38,506 nt of DNA, from the NCBI GenBank assembly GCA_017438745.1, contig JAFRUS010000021.1, positions 1-38,506 on the forward strand. Reading direction: 5' to 3'. The DNA is from Oscillospiraceae bacterium. GTDB lineage: Bacteria > Bacillota > Clostridia > Oscillospirales > Ruminococcaceae. Every line of letters starts with the position of its first letter. Position 1 is the first letter of the stretch. Of this stretch, positions 24,603 to 33,392 are shown piece after piece. The notes beneath the pieces were generated by a model. The model was given only the letters and a program-made list of their open reading frames with translations. It ran no database searches and was not told where the DNA came from. Position numbers and translations under genes: made by a program.

Positions 24603-26981
24603 TCAGTGTTTAAGTTCAACGATGGTAACACCGTCTTCGCCCTCGCCGTAAACACCAAGTCTGAAGCTCTTTACTACAGGCATTTTCTTAAGTCTTGCAT
24701 GAACAGCATTTCTTAAAATACCCGTTCCCTTTCCGTGAATAACAGTCACCAGTGAAAGTCCTGTCATTACAGCGTGATTTATAAACATGTCAAGTTCCAT
24801 TACACCTTCATCAGCAGCAAATCCGCGGATGTCGAGTTCCTGCTGCACCTGGCGTGAAGCCGTGTTCTTCTTCGGAGTAAACTTTGCCTTGTTATTTTTC
24901 TGCTCCTTCGGTTTTTCAGCGAGACGAAGATCGGTTATGTTCATCTTCATCTTCATCATACCCGACTGAACAAAGACAAATCCCTTTGCGTCCTGATTTG
25001 TCACAACAGTTCCGTTCTTGTTCATCGACGGTATGAATACGTAATCTCCTGTCTTAAGAGCACGCGGAAGCTTGTAGTCATCCACCTGCTTTTTCTTTAC
25101 AACAGGGTTTGCATTGTCGTACATATTGTTAAGGCTCTTTTTGCTGATACGTTCAGCATCAGATACCATGTTTTCAAACTTTGCCTTGCTCTTCTGCTTT
25201 TTGATCGACTGAAGCTCATCAAGAAGCTCGTTTGACTTCGCCTTGGTGTTCTCGATGATGTTCATGGAGATGCTTCTTGCCTTGTCAAGCTCAGCTTCCT
25301 TTCTGTCCTCGAGTTCCTTCAGTTCATTCTGGAGCTTTTCGGCATTTTCCTTAGCTTCGCGTCTTAACAATTCAAGCTCGGCATTCTGTTTATCAAGTTC
25401 CGCCCTTGCCGCTTCAAGGTTTTCAATGACCTTTTCAAAGCGCATGTTTTCTGTACTTACAAGAGACTTAGCCTCCTCGATAACATCCGCAGGCATACCA
25501 AGGCTCTGACAGATAGCAAAGGCGTTCGACTTACCAGGTGATCCCATAATGAGCTTGTAAGTCGGCTTAAGTGTTTCAATATTGAATTCGCAGGATGCGT
25601 TCTGTGTATCCTCCGATTCGATCGCATAGATCTTCAGTTCCTGATAGTGAGTAGTCACCATGAGCTTTGCTCCGCTGGCCTTAAGGCGTTCTATTACCGA
25701 TACGGCAAGTGCAGCACCCTCAACCGGATCAGTACCGGAACCAAGTTCGTCAAGAAGTACAAGTGATCTTTTATCTGCCTTGTCGATAATATCGATGACC
25801 TGATTGATGTGAGATGAGAAAGTGGAAAGATTCATCTCGATGCTCTGGTTGTCACCGATATCAACAAGAATGTTGTCGAATACAGATATACGGCTGCCGT
25901 CAGCACACGGGATAAGAAGTCCGCACATTGTCATAAGCACAAGCAGTCCTGTAGTCTTGAGCGATACAGTCTTACCGCCGGTATTAGGACCTGTGATGAT
26001 AAGAGCGCTGTATTCCTCACCTATGGAAATATCCACAGGAACCACCTTTTCAGGATCGATAAGCGGATGTCTCGCTTTCTTAAGTTCGATAACGCCGTCA
26101 TCTGAAATAACCGGTGCAGTTGCCTTTATCTTTGCGGCAAAATTAGACTTGGCAAAGTAAAGGTTAAGAATAGTACAGACTCTCCAGCCCTCTGAGATAG
26201 AATCAGCACTTAACGCACACTCTGCAGTAAGGGCACGGATTATCCTGTCGATCTCCTCCTGCTCCTGGCTTTCGAGGATACGGATATCGTTATTGCAGTC
26301 AACAATCGACATAGGCTCGATAAAGTAAGTCTGTCCCGTTGCCGAAGTGTCGTGTACAAGGCCCGGAACGGCTCCCTTGTATTCTGATTTTACCGGAAGA
26401 ACGTAACGTCCGTCACGCATGGTAACAACTGCGTCCTGAAGGCATTTCTGCATGGATGCTGACTTTACCATCTTGTCGAGTGTGGAACGGAGTTTCGCAC
26501 CGGTCTGTCTTATTTTTCTTCTGATTGATGCAAGTTCAGAGCTTGCACCGTCTGAAAGTTCTTCTTCGGAAAGAATTGAATTTTCAAGCTTCATAAGAAG
26601 CGCATCGTTCGGAATAAGATTATTGAAAAGATAGTCAAGGTCTGTTTCCGTGTCCTCGCAGTGCTTATACCAGTCGTGGAGTGACTTTATCTGCTTTAAA
26701 ACTGCAAGCACTTCAAGAAGATCCTTAAGAGACAGTCTTCCTCCTGACTTTGCTCTTCTCAAATGTCCGTTTACGTCATGAAAGTCCGAAAACGGAGGTG
26801 TTCCGAAACGTACAGAAAGCTCAAATGCCTGCGATACCTTTTCTATCTCACGTTTAACTTCCTCGCAGTCAGAGCTCGGCTTTATATCAAGAGCCATCTG
26901 TCTGGTAGCTGCGTTGGAAGTGTGAGCTGCCAGCATTTCAAGAACTTTCTGAAGTTCAAGTGTTTTGTAGTATTTATTCAT
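24603..26981 (-). CDS. mutS2: MutS2 ATPase/endonuclease
   Basis: This 792-residue protein has the MutS2 layout. A core domain precedes the ATPase with Walker A GPNTGGKT (331-338) and LLDELGSGTDPVEGAAL as Walker B. A long charged coiled coil covers about 500-620. A C-terminal Smr domain begins with LDIRGF and contains VIHGKGTGILR. The N-terminal mismatch-binding domain of MutS is absent, as expected. Family members act on recombination intermediates and stalled ribosomes. The gene follows recO after a 68-nt gap that holds a hairpin, and AGAGAG precedes the ATG. Confidence 0.95.
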   Translation of the reverse strand: MNKYYKTLELQKVLEMLAAHTSNAATRQMALDIKPSSDCEEVKREIEKVSQAFELSVRFGTPPFSDFHDVNGHLRRAKSGGRLSLKDLLEVLAVLKQIKSLHDWYKHCEDTETDLDYLFNNLIPNDALLMKLENSILSEEELSDGASSELASIRRKIRQTGAKLRSTLDKMVKSASMQKCLQDAVVTMRDGRYVLPVKSEYKGAVPGLVHDTSATGQTYFIEPMSIVDCNNDIRILESQEQEEIDRIIRALTAECALSADSISEGWRVCTILNLYFAKSNFAAKIKATAPVISDDGVIELKKARHPLIDPEKVVPVDISIGEEYSALIITGPNTGGKTVSLKTTGLLVLMTMCGLLIPCADGSRISVFDNILVDIGDNQSIEMNLSTFSSHINQVIDIIDKADKRSLVLLDELGSGTDPVEGAALAVSVIERLKASGAKLMVTTHYQELKIYAIESEDTQNASCEFNIETLKPTYKLIMGSPGKSNAFAICQSLGMPADVIEEAKSLVSTENMRFEKVIENLEAARAELDKQNAELELLRREAKENAEKLQNELKELEDRKEAELDKARSISMNIIENTKAKSNELLDELQSIKKQKSKAKFENMVSDAERISKKSLNNMYDNANPVVKKKQVDDYKLPRALKTGDYVFIPSMNKNGTVVTNQDAKGFVFVQSGMMKMKMNITDLRLAEKPKEQKNNKAKFTPKKNTASRQVQQELDIRGFAADEGVMELDMFINHAVMTGLSLVTVIHGKGTGILRNAVHARLKKMPVVKSFRLGVYGEGEDGVTIVELKH

Positions 26982-27012
26982 TTTTATCTCTCTTTTATAT
27001 TATCCGTTCAGT

Positions 27013-27048
27013 TATCCGCGATGGTCTAATGACCTGCATCTGCGGATA
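27013..27048 (-). other. Hairpin in the recO-mutS2 gap
   Basis: TATCCGC (27013-27019) pairs with GCGGATA (27042-27048), and inner GGTC/GACC arms add four pairs. No T-run follows on the minus strand, so it is not a classic terminator. It may be a processing or stability element in the mRNA upstream of mutS2. Confidence 0.45.
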
Positions 27049-27049
27049 T

Positions 27050-27802
27050 TTATATTAGTGAATTGTAGAAATCAAGTGTTCTGAATCTGCTTCTTCCCAG
27101 ATGGGCAAGCAGATATTTCTCTGAGATTGAGGAAAGCTGTTTCATGCTTTCGCCTGTGAGCTTGAACTTAAAAAGCCTGTCGAAATCAGTCAGAACTATA
27201 TGTCTTATTGCATGAAGAACGGGAGCTCCTATACATACTGCATCGCTGTTCCGTACAGACGGAAAACAGTCTTCGCAGTAAAGATTTCCGCTCCCTGCTC
27301 CAAAATACATTTTTTCGGTCTGATATGTATTGCACACATTGCAGCCTGCAACGGCAGGCATGTGTCCGGTCTCAGACATGAGTCTGAGTTCGAAAATGGA
27401 TTTCAGAAGTGCTTCGTCCCTTTCCCCTTCAGTAAGAAAGTAAAGAATGTTCAGAAAAAGCCTTAGGATCGTCCGGCTGTTCTCCTCATCGGGAAACTGA
27501 CAGAAGGAAATAACTTCTGAAAAATATGAAACGAGAGAGAACCATTCGAGTTTCTCTCTTACCGCATAGAATATTTTTATTGTTTCAGCACTGTCGATAT
27601 AGTAACGGTCACGCTTCCGGACTAGACAGAACTTAGAATAAGCATAGAGCTGCGAGGCTGCAGCGAAGGGACATGAATATTTTTTCACGCCCTTTGCCAT
27701 AACCTCCACAACTCCATTTGTCTCTGTCAGAATATCAAGAAATTTATCATTGTCGCCGGACTGGCGTTCACGTATCACAAGACCGCTGACGTTTGTCAGC
27801 AT
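27050..27802 (-). CDS. recO: DNA repair protein RecO
   Basis: RecO loads RecA in the RecFOR pathway. From the ATG at 27800-27802 the protein (250 residues) starts MLTNVSGLVIRERQSGDNDK, the normal RecO N-terminus with an OB fold. The frame extends 19 residues further upstream to 27859, but that extension lacks RecO similarity, and AGGA lies about 10 nt before the inner ATG. Cysteines in GCNVC and YCEDC form the expected zinc site in the C-terminal helical domain. It sits directly after era, a very common Firmicutes order. Confidence 0.92.
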   Translation of the reverse strand: MLTNVSGLVIRERQSGDNDKFLDILTETNGVVEVMAKGVKKYSCPFAAASQLYAYSKFCLVRKRDRYYIDSAETIKIFYAVREKLEWFSLVSYFSEVISFCQFPDEENSRTILRLFLNILYFLTEGERDEALLKSIFELRLMSETGHMPAVAGCNVCNTYQTEKMYFGAGSGNLYCEDCFPSVRNSDAVCIGAPVLHAIRHIVLTDFDRLFKFKLTGESMKQLSSISEKYLLAHLGRSRFRTLDFYNSLI

Positions 27803-27874
27803 AAGATCACATCCTAATGAAACAGTGTTAAGCTGAGATCCGGCTTCGCACCGGAACACACGCTGATCGGTGTA

Positions 27875-28774
27875 TCAGTAATTAGGGTCTGAAAGTCCGA
27901 GAGATCTGATAATAGCATCTCGGTTTCTCCAGTCTTCCTTTACCTTTACCCAGCACTGAAGATTAACTTTGATCTGGAAGAATTCCTCGAGTTCCTCACG
28001 GGATAAAGTTGCGGCTTTTTTGAGCATCTTTCCGCCCTTGCCGATAACTATTCCCTTGTGTGATTCACGTTCGCAGAATATGGTGGCATCGATATCAAGA
28101 AGATCCTTATCGTCACGCTCTCTCATTCTTTCAACTGCAACAGCGATGCCGTGAGGAACTTCGTCGTCCAGCAGTTCGAGGAGCTTTTCCCTGATTATCT
28201 CGCCGGCGATTATCTTTTCAGGCTGATCGGTAATTGCGTCGTCCGGGAAGAAATGCGGTCCTTCCACTGCAAGTGACATAGCCTTTTCACGTACAAGATC
28301 AAGGCCGTCATTTTCAAGAACGCTTATCGGGATTATAGCATCCAGGTTAAATTCCGCATCAAGTTCAGCCATTTTCTGAGCAAGAACAGTTTTATCCTTC
28401 AGAAGGTCTATCTTGTTGAGCAGGAGCACAAGCGGAGTTTTTGAAGCACCTACAGACTTAAGCATATCTCTTTCCTGATCACCGATCTTCTTTGTGCAGT
28501 CAGCCATGAAGAAAACTGCATCGATATCGGAAGCACTTTCCCTTACAGCCTTCAGCATGTATTCGCTGAGCTTGTTCTTTGCCTTGTGAAGACCCGGAGT
28601 ATCAATGAAAACAAGCTGTGTTTCATCGATGTTCACAACGCCTGTTATCTTTGTTCTGGTGGTCTGGCTCTTGCAGCTTACGGAAGCGATCTTTTCACCG
28701 ATAAGTGCATTTAAAAGAGATGATTTGCCTGCGTTTGTCTTGCCTGCGATAGTGATAAAAACTGTTTTCGTCAT
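27875..28774 (-). CDS. era: GTPase Era
   Basis: This 299-residue protein has G1 GKTNAGKSS at 11-19, DTPGL as G3 and NKID as G4. The C-terminal KH domain contains VIGKGGKMLKKA. Era binds 16S rRNA near its 3' end and is needed for small-subunit maturation. It stands 15 nt after ybeY, which acts on the same rRNA end, and upstream of recO in the usual order. Confidence 0.97.
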   Translation of the reverse strand: MTKTVFITIAGKTNAGKSSLLNALIGEKIASVSCKSQTTRTKITGVVNIDETQLVFIDTPGLHKAKNKLSEYMLKAVRESASDIDAVFFMADCTKKIGDQERDMLKSVGASKTPLVLLLNKIDLLKDKTVLAQKMAELDAEFNLDAIIPISVLENDGLDLVREKAMSLAVEGPHFFPDDAITDQPEKIIAGEIIREKLLELLDDEVPHGIAVAVERMRERDDKDLLDIDATIFCERESHKGIVIGKGGKMLKKAATLSREELEEFFQIKVNLQCWVKVKEDWRNRDAIIRSLGLSDPNY

Positions 28775-28789
28775 TAAATATGTCCTTCC

Positions 28790-29296
28790 TTACTGAACTG
28801 CCTTTGAAATGAATGTGGCATCTCTTGAAATACCAAGCTTTTCAAGAACTGCTTCTTCCTTTTCTCTCATGATCCTTGCTTCAAGAGTACTTGTTTCGTG
28901 ATCATATCCGAGAAGATGGAGCATTGAATGAACAGTAAGGAAACCGATCTCTCTTTCAAGTGAGTGACCGAAGTTTTCAGCCTGCTTAATGGCAGTTTCA
29001 AGTGAGATAACGATGTCACCGAGCATTACATATCCGTTTTCCTGGTTGATGTCGTAGTTGCCGTCTTCACCAAGAGGGAATGAAAGAACGTCTGTTGACT
29101 TGTCCTTGTCTCTGTAAATTCTGTTTAAGTTTCTGATTTCCTTGTTGTTGATGAAGGAAACACTTACTTCAGTATCTCTCTTGAAATTTTCAGTGATGAG
29201 TACAGCCTGACAGCAGCGTCTGATAAGAAGTCTGATGCCTACCGGTACCTTCACCTCTGACTGTGAATTCTTTATATAAACCTTAAGCTTTGACAT
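28790..29296 (-). CDS. ybeY: Endoribonuclease YbeY
   Basis: This 168-residue protein has the diagnostic zinc motif HSMLHLLGYDH with H123, H127 and H133. It also has the preceding STDVLSFPL and LGDIVIS strands. YbeY takes part in 16S rRNA 3' maturation and ribosome quality control. The gene starts 3 nt after the phoH stop. Confidence 0.97.
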   Translation of the reverse strand: MSKLKVYIKNSQSEVKVPVGIRLLIRRCCQAVLITENFKRDTEVSVSFINNKEIRNLNRIYRDKDKSTDVLSFPLGEDGNYDINQENGYVMLGDIVISLETAIKQAENFGHSLEREIGFLTVHSMLHLLGYDHETSTLEARIMREKEEAVLEKLGISRDATFISKAVQ

Positions 29297-29299
29297 GAT

Positions 29300-30274
29300 T
29301 TATTTTTTCTTCCCTTCTTCAAAATATTTCTCGTATGCTTTGATAATGTCCTGAACCAGCTTGTGTCTTACAACGTCCTTGTCGGAGAATTTCTGGATAG
29401 AAATGTCGTCCACGTTCTTAAGGACCTTTGTTACCTCAACAAGACCGGACTTCTTGCTTGCCGGAAGGTCGATCTGGGTAACGTCACCTGTGATGACCAT
29501 CTTGCTGTTGGTACCAAGACGTGTAAGGAACATCTTGATCTGTTCGGATGTGGTATTCTGTGCTTCATCAAGGATGATGAACGCATCATCAAGAGTACGT
29601 CCTCTCATATACGCAAGAGGAGCAACTTCGATAGTGCCCTTTTCCATGTGCTTCTGGAAGGCTTCTGCTCCCATCATATCGAAAAGTCCATCATAAAGCG
29701 GTCTTAAGTAAGGATCGACCTTGTCCTGAAGATCGCCCGGAAGGAATCCGAGACTCTCACCTGCTTCAACAGCCGGTCTGGTGAGGATGATCTTGGTTAT
29801 CTCGTGTGCCTTGAATGCTCGTACAGCCATGGCAACCGCAAGATAGGTCTTACCTGTACCTGCAGGTCCGATTCCGATAACGATGGTATTCTTTCTGATG
29901 GCGTCAACGTACTTCTGCTGACCTACAGTCTTAGGTCTTACCACCTTTCCGCTCGTGGTAATACAGAGGCTGTCGCCCACCAGTTCCTTGAGTTCCTTTT
30001 CAGCACCTGACGAAACCATGTTAGTCACATAACGCACACTCTGATCGTTTATGTTTTCGCCCTTGCCTGCGTATTCAAGAAGTGCCCTTATGGCTTTCTC
30101 TGCTTCTGAAGTATTTTCTTCAGAGCCGATTATCTTGATGTTGTTACCGCGACTAATTATTACGACTCCGTACTTTTTCTGGATCGAATCGAGGTTGGAA
30201 TCACAGTTGCCGAGCAGTTCCTGGATCTGATCAGAATTATCTACGTTTATTATTTTCTCTGTTTTTTCAGCCAT
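29300..30274 (-). CDS. phoH: PhoH-like ATPase
   Basis: From the ATG at 30272-30274 the protein is 324 residues and starts MAEKTEKIINVDNSDQ; an upstream ATG at 30310 would add 12 residues that look like leader. It has an N-terminal nucleic-acid-binding KH-like part and a PhoH ATPase domain: Walker A GPAGTGKT (136-143), LTRPAVEAGESLGFLPGDL, then ILDEAQNTT and ITGDVTQIDLP. PhoH/YbeZ proteins are RNA-linked ATPases usually encoded beside ybeY. It is the first gene of the phoH-ybeY-era-recO run. Confidence 0.93.
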   Translation of the reverse strand: MAEKTEKIINVDNSDQIQELLGNCDSNLDSIQKKYGVVIISRGNNIKIIGSEENTSEAEKAIRALLEYAGKGENINDQSVRYVTNMVSSGAEKELKELVGDSLCITTSGKVVRPKTVGQQKYVDAIRKNTIVIGIGPAGTGKTYLAVAMAVRAFKAHEITKIILTRPAVEAGESLGFLPGDLQDKVDPYLRPLYDGLFDMMGAEAFQKHMEKGTIEVAPLAYMRGRTLDDAFIILDEAQNTTSEQIKMFLTRLGTNSKMVITGDVTQIDLPASKKSGLVEVTKVLKNVDDISIQKFSDKDVVRHKLVQDIIKAYEKYFEEGKKK

Positions 30275-30337
30275 AAATATCACTCTTTTCTCTTTAAGAT
30301 TTGCCTGCACATGACGCAGGCATATTTATCTGATATT

Positions 30338-30366
30338 ATTATACCATAAATCATTCCAATTTAAAA
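30338..30366 (-). promoter_or_regulatory. Promoter of the phoH operon
   Basis: On the minus strand TATAAT (30343-30338) has a TGn extension and a weak TTTAAA-like -35 box 16 to 17 nt upstream. The short leader contains GCCTGC/GCAGGC (30303-30321) as a small hairpin. The rest of 30366-30547 is AT-rich with no gene seen. Confidence 0.6.
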
Positions 30367-30547
30367 GTACCCTCAACTATGAATTGTGTATTATTTATAC
30401 AGTATATTACCGTCAATTTAGCTAAATTTTTTGAGAATTTCTTACAATGCGAACTCATGATCATTTTTTTCGCTTATAAAGGAATGATAGTACACGTAAT
30501 TCTTTTTTTCTGTTCACTATATTGTATAGAAACAATATGAAAAATTA

Positions 30548-30576
30548 TTGAAAAGTTTCAGAAAATGTAGTATAAT
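30548..30576 (+). promoter_or_regulatory. Promoter of the 431-residue protein gene
   Basis: TTGAAA (30548-30553), a 17-nt spacer and TATAAT (30571-30576) give a near-consensus sigma-A promoter. The predicted leader is about 140 nt. Confidence 0.75.
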
Positions 30577-30623
30577 AAAGATGTCTATTATAAGTACATA
30601 CACACACTTTTCAATTATTATTC

Positions 30624-30700
30624 CGGAAACACTGACATGACTGCTTTTCCCGCTTTAACACGCAGTCCTGAACCGTACACTTAAAACCAGTGTTTTCCTG
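30624..30700 (+). promoter_or_regulatory. Structured 5' leader
   Basis: GGAAACACTG near 30624 can pair with CAGTGTTTTCC near 30690 (one bulge), enclosing GACTGC/GCAGTC. The outer arm equals the end sequence of the interspersed element at 20160-20276, but the GGCGAAGCC hairpins are absent. It may be a degenerate element or an independent regulatory leader. Confidence 0.4.
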
Positions 30701-30724
30701 ATGATTCAGAGGAATGCAGATTAA

Positions 30725-32020
30725 ATGAACAAATTTGAAACCAACGAATTCAATCCGAATAACGTTCCCCTTCCAGCAAATGATTTCTTCTCGTTTCTTG
30801 ACGGTGAAGTCTACTACATAGGAGCGTTACAGGACGGCGAATACAGCAGGTACATAAAGACAGGAGAAGAGGTCCTGACTTATGATGCTTTCCAGAAAAC
30901 AAAATTCCTGTTCCGATGGAAGGAATCAGGATACGTTATCTGTCTTGCTGAAGATCCGTCAATGGTTATTACCCTCCGGAACACGAACGAGCCGGGCAAA
31001 TTCTTTATTTCAGCAGAGCGTTATCAGAACAGAGCTGATCAGATATGGGACATTCTTCCGCACTATGATGAAAACGGCGAAACGGACGGCATTGCTATCC
31101 GTACAGAAAGAAAATACAGCGGAAACCACATCTACATCGGCTGGGACAAGTATTCCGTCGTTGCCGTCCTTGGTACTGACGATAATACCAATCTTGCTCT
31201 CTGCCCGCTTTCAGACTGGGTAACTTTCGGTCTGGCATGCATGCAGTATCTCGGCTGGAGCTATTCAACTGATAACGACGTCGGCAGAGCATTAAACAAC
31301 TACTACAACAACATACGCATGAACATTTCCACGGAAAATGCTCTTATGTACAACAACGTAGGTCTCATCGTCAACCAGGCAGGTGGAAACTTCAGACAGC
31401 TTCACTATGCTGACGTATTCATGGACGGTGTTGCCTGTGAGGTTATCGCAGTATGCAATGCAATACGTCTTGCAACAGGCAATTTTGATGAGATGAACCA
31501 CGACTTTTTCAAACTTGTTGTTGAGTTTGAGCTCAGCGGACTTTACAAGAACTCAATCAAAAAGCTGATCGTTGATACCGGTTCTGCCTTCGGCATAAAA
31601 AGACTTGCATCCATCAGCACCAGAGAAGGCGGATGGGGAGGTGATCCTGACAGGATCGCATCATGTCTTGAAGGTCACAATATGAAATTCGACACCGTTC
31701 ACAGCAAGGACAAGAATCCTTCGAAGGACAAAAAGCTTGACGGAAATGTTGTAAAGAGCGATGAGGTGCTTAAAAACACACTCTGTGCTATCATTTCGTA
31801 CAAGTTCTCCACCTTCCATCAGGCTATACACACATTCGCCTGCACCTATGACGGTACCGAGATCCAGACTTTCAACAAGTACAGTGACCACACTCCGGCT
31901 GACAATTATCTCAACCGCGGCACGACATCTGTACAGCGCGGTATCTACGAAACATTGTCCAGTCTTTTCGCTTATGACAAGGACAGCAAATTCTACGTTG
32001 GATATTTCCTTAAAAAATAA
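30725..32020 (+). CDS. Unrecognised protein, possible beta-trefoil plus papain-like cysteine peptidase
   Basis: I do not recognise this 431-residue protein with certainty. Residues 20-165 have repeated short aromatic and polar strands (YIGALQDGEYSRYI, FLFRWKESGYVICL, HIYIGWDKYSVVAV) that suggest a ricin-like beta-trefoil. The C-terminal half has C238 in DGVACEVIAVCNAIRL, GGWGGDPDRIASCL near 302-315, H369 in FHQAIHTF and N384 in QTFNKYSD. That order of Cys, His and Asn is what a C39 or papain-like fold would show. No signal peptide or membrane segment is seen, so it is cytoplasmic or exported by an unusual route. It has its own strong promoter and terminator. Function unknown. Confidence 0.5.
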   Translation: MNKFETNEFNPNNVPLPANDFFSFLDGEVYYIGALQDGEYSRYIKTGEEVLTYDAFQKTKFLFRWKESGYVICLAEDPSMVITLRNTNEPGKFFISAERYQNRADQIWDILPHYDENGETDGIAIRTERKYSGNHIYIGWDKYSVVAVLGTDDNTNLALCPLSDWVTFGLACMQYLGWSYSTDNDVGRALNNYYNNIRMNISTENALMYNNVGLIVNQAGGNFRQLHYADVFMDGVACEVIAVCNAIRLATGNFDEMNHDFFKLVVEFELSGLYKNSIKKLIVDTGSAFGIKRLASISTREGGWGGDPDRIASCLEGHNMKFDTVHSKDKNPSKDKKLDGNVVKSDEVLKNTLCAIISYKFSTFHQAIHTFACTYDGTEIQTFNKYSDHTPADNYLNRGTTSVQRGIYETLSSLFAYDKDSKFYVGYFLKK

Positions 32021-32027
32021 AATCAAG

Positions 32028-32059
32028 AGCACTGGTTCATACGGATCAGTGCTTTTTTT
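32028..32059 (+). terminator. Intrinsic terminator of the 431-residue protein gene
   Basis: AGCACTG (32028-32034) pairs with CAGTGCT (32047-32053), followed by a seven-T run. Confidence 0.9.
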
Positions 32060-32065
32060 ACACGC

Positions 32066-32107
32066 AAAAAGCCGCCGGCATTAGTTTATTACTAACGCCG
32101 GCGGCTT
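32066..32107 (-). terminator. Intrinsic terminator of the alcohol dehydrogenase operon
   Basis: GCCGCCGGC (32071-32079) pairs with GCCGGCGGC (32097-32105), with TTAGT/ACTAA extending the stem. On the minus strand it is followed by five T. It lies 20 nt after the dehydrogenase stop. Confidence 0.9.
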
Positions 32108-32126
32108 CCTGTTTAGGTTGTGAAAT

Positions 32127-33305
32127 TTAGATATCAGCATGAGCAGCTATTCTGTAGATTGCTGCTATATCTTCAGATGAAAGGTGAACAAATCCGCCTG
32201 TGCGTCCGTCACCAAGTCCGAATTTCTCGACCAGAAGCGGAATATCCTTTTCCTTTGCCCCGAGTTCCGAGAAGTTTATAGGCATTCCTATTGAACGCAG
32301 GAAATATCTGAAGGCCTTTATTCCTTTAAAAGCTGTTTCCTCCGGCTTTTCATAGTCCATCTGAAGGCCGAAAACTCTTGTTGCCATCTGGCAGAAACGT
32401 CTCACGTTATGCTTGTAAACATACTCCATCCATGCAGGCATGATAACAGCAAGTCCGGCACCGTGGGCACAGTCATAGAGAGCTGAAAGCTCGTGTTCTA
32501 TTCCGTGGCTGTTCCAGTCCTGTTCCCTGCCTACGCCCACAATATTGGTATGAGCAACTGTTCCTGCCCACATAATATTTGCACGTGCTTCGTAATTGTC
32601 AGGATCGGCAATTACTCTCGGAGTTTCCTTTATCATTGTGAGAAGCACTGCTTCACAAAGTCTGTCTGTGACTTCAACTTCCTTTGTATTTGTAAAATAT
32701 CTTTCAAAAACATGAGCCATAATATCAGTAGCACCGCATGCTGTCTGATAAGCAGGAAGAGTCTGGGTAAGTTCAGGATTCATTACTGAAAAACGCGGTC
32801 TGATAAGGTCTGAACCTGCGCCTCTCTTGAGCATTCCGTCCTCTTTGGTTATAACTGAGTCACCTGAACCTTCACTGCCTGCAGCTGCAATGGTAAGTAC
32901 AGTAGCAACCGGCAGAGCTTTTTCCGGCTGTTTACCACTGTAAAAGTCCCAGAAATCGCCCTCATACGGTACTCCCATTGCGATAGCCTTGGCAGAATCT
33001 ATTACAGAACCGCCTCCGACTGCAAGAATGAAATCAACTTTTTCCTTACGTGCAAGTTCTATTCCCTTGTAAACCAGTGTATCACGCGGATTAGGCTGAA
33101 CGCCGCCGAGTTCACAGTACGGAACACCGCATGTGTCGAGCGAAGCCTTTACTCTTCCAAGCAGTCCTGATTTCACTGCTGAACTTCCGCCGTAGTGGAG
33201 AAGCACCTTGCTTCCGCCGTATTTTTTCACGTAAGCGCCGCATTCCTTTTCTCTGCCCTTTCCGAAAACAAATTCAGTCGGGCTGTAAAAATTGAAATCG
33301 TTCAT
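32127..33305 (-). CDS. Iron-containing alcohol dehydrogenase, YqhD/BDH type
   Basis: From the ATG at 33303-33305, preceded by AGGAGG (33314-33319) 8 nt away, the protein has 392 residues; an upstream ATG at 33344 lacks that site. It has the group III nucleotide-binding AVGGGSVIDSAKAIAMG. Metal ligands D194, H198, H267 and H281 fall at the same residue numbers as reported for E. coli YqhD. Such enzymes reduce aldehydes with NADPH, either in fermentation or in aldehyde detoxification. It follows the SDR gene on the same strand and probably shares its transcript. Confidence 0.92.
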   Translation of the reverse strand: MNDFNFYSPTEFVFGKGREKECGAYVKKYGGSKVLLHYGGSSAVKSGLLGRVKASLDTCGVPYCELGGVQPNPRDTLVYKGIELARKEKVDFILAVGGGSVIDSAKAIAMGVPYEGDFWDFYSGKQPEKALPVATVLTIAAAGSEGSGDSVITKEDGMLKRGAGSDLIRPRFSVMNPELTQTLPAYQTACGATDIMAHVFERYFTNTKEVEVTDRLCEAVLLTMIKETPRVIADPDNYEARANIMWAGTVAHTNIVGVGREQDWNSHGIEHELSALYDCAHGAGLAVIMPAWMEYVYKHNVRRFCQMATRVFGLQMDYEKPEETAFKGIKAFRYFLRSIGMPINFSELGAKEKDIPLLVEKFGLGDGRTGGFVHLSSEDIAAIYRIAAHADI

Positions 33306-33392
33306 TGATCTGTCCTCCTGTAGTAAGACTGTTCTTATATTCACTGACCGTATCCTCTTTAAACCATCGGAACGGTCAGATCGGTTTAAAAA

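Noticed and set aside
27803..27859. RecO N-terminal extension of 19 residues
   Set aside because: The extension lacks RecO similarity, and the inner ATG gives the standard N-terminus.
30311..30724. Possible riboswitch or tRNA in the phoH leader gap
   Set aside because: I found paired stems but no match to the core of a known riboswitch class and no tRNA cloverleaf.
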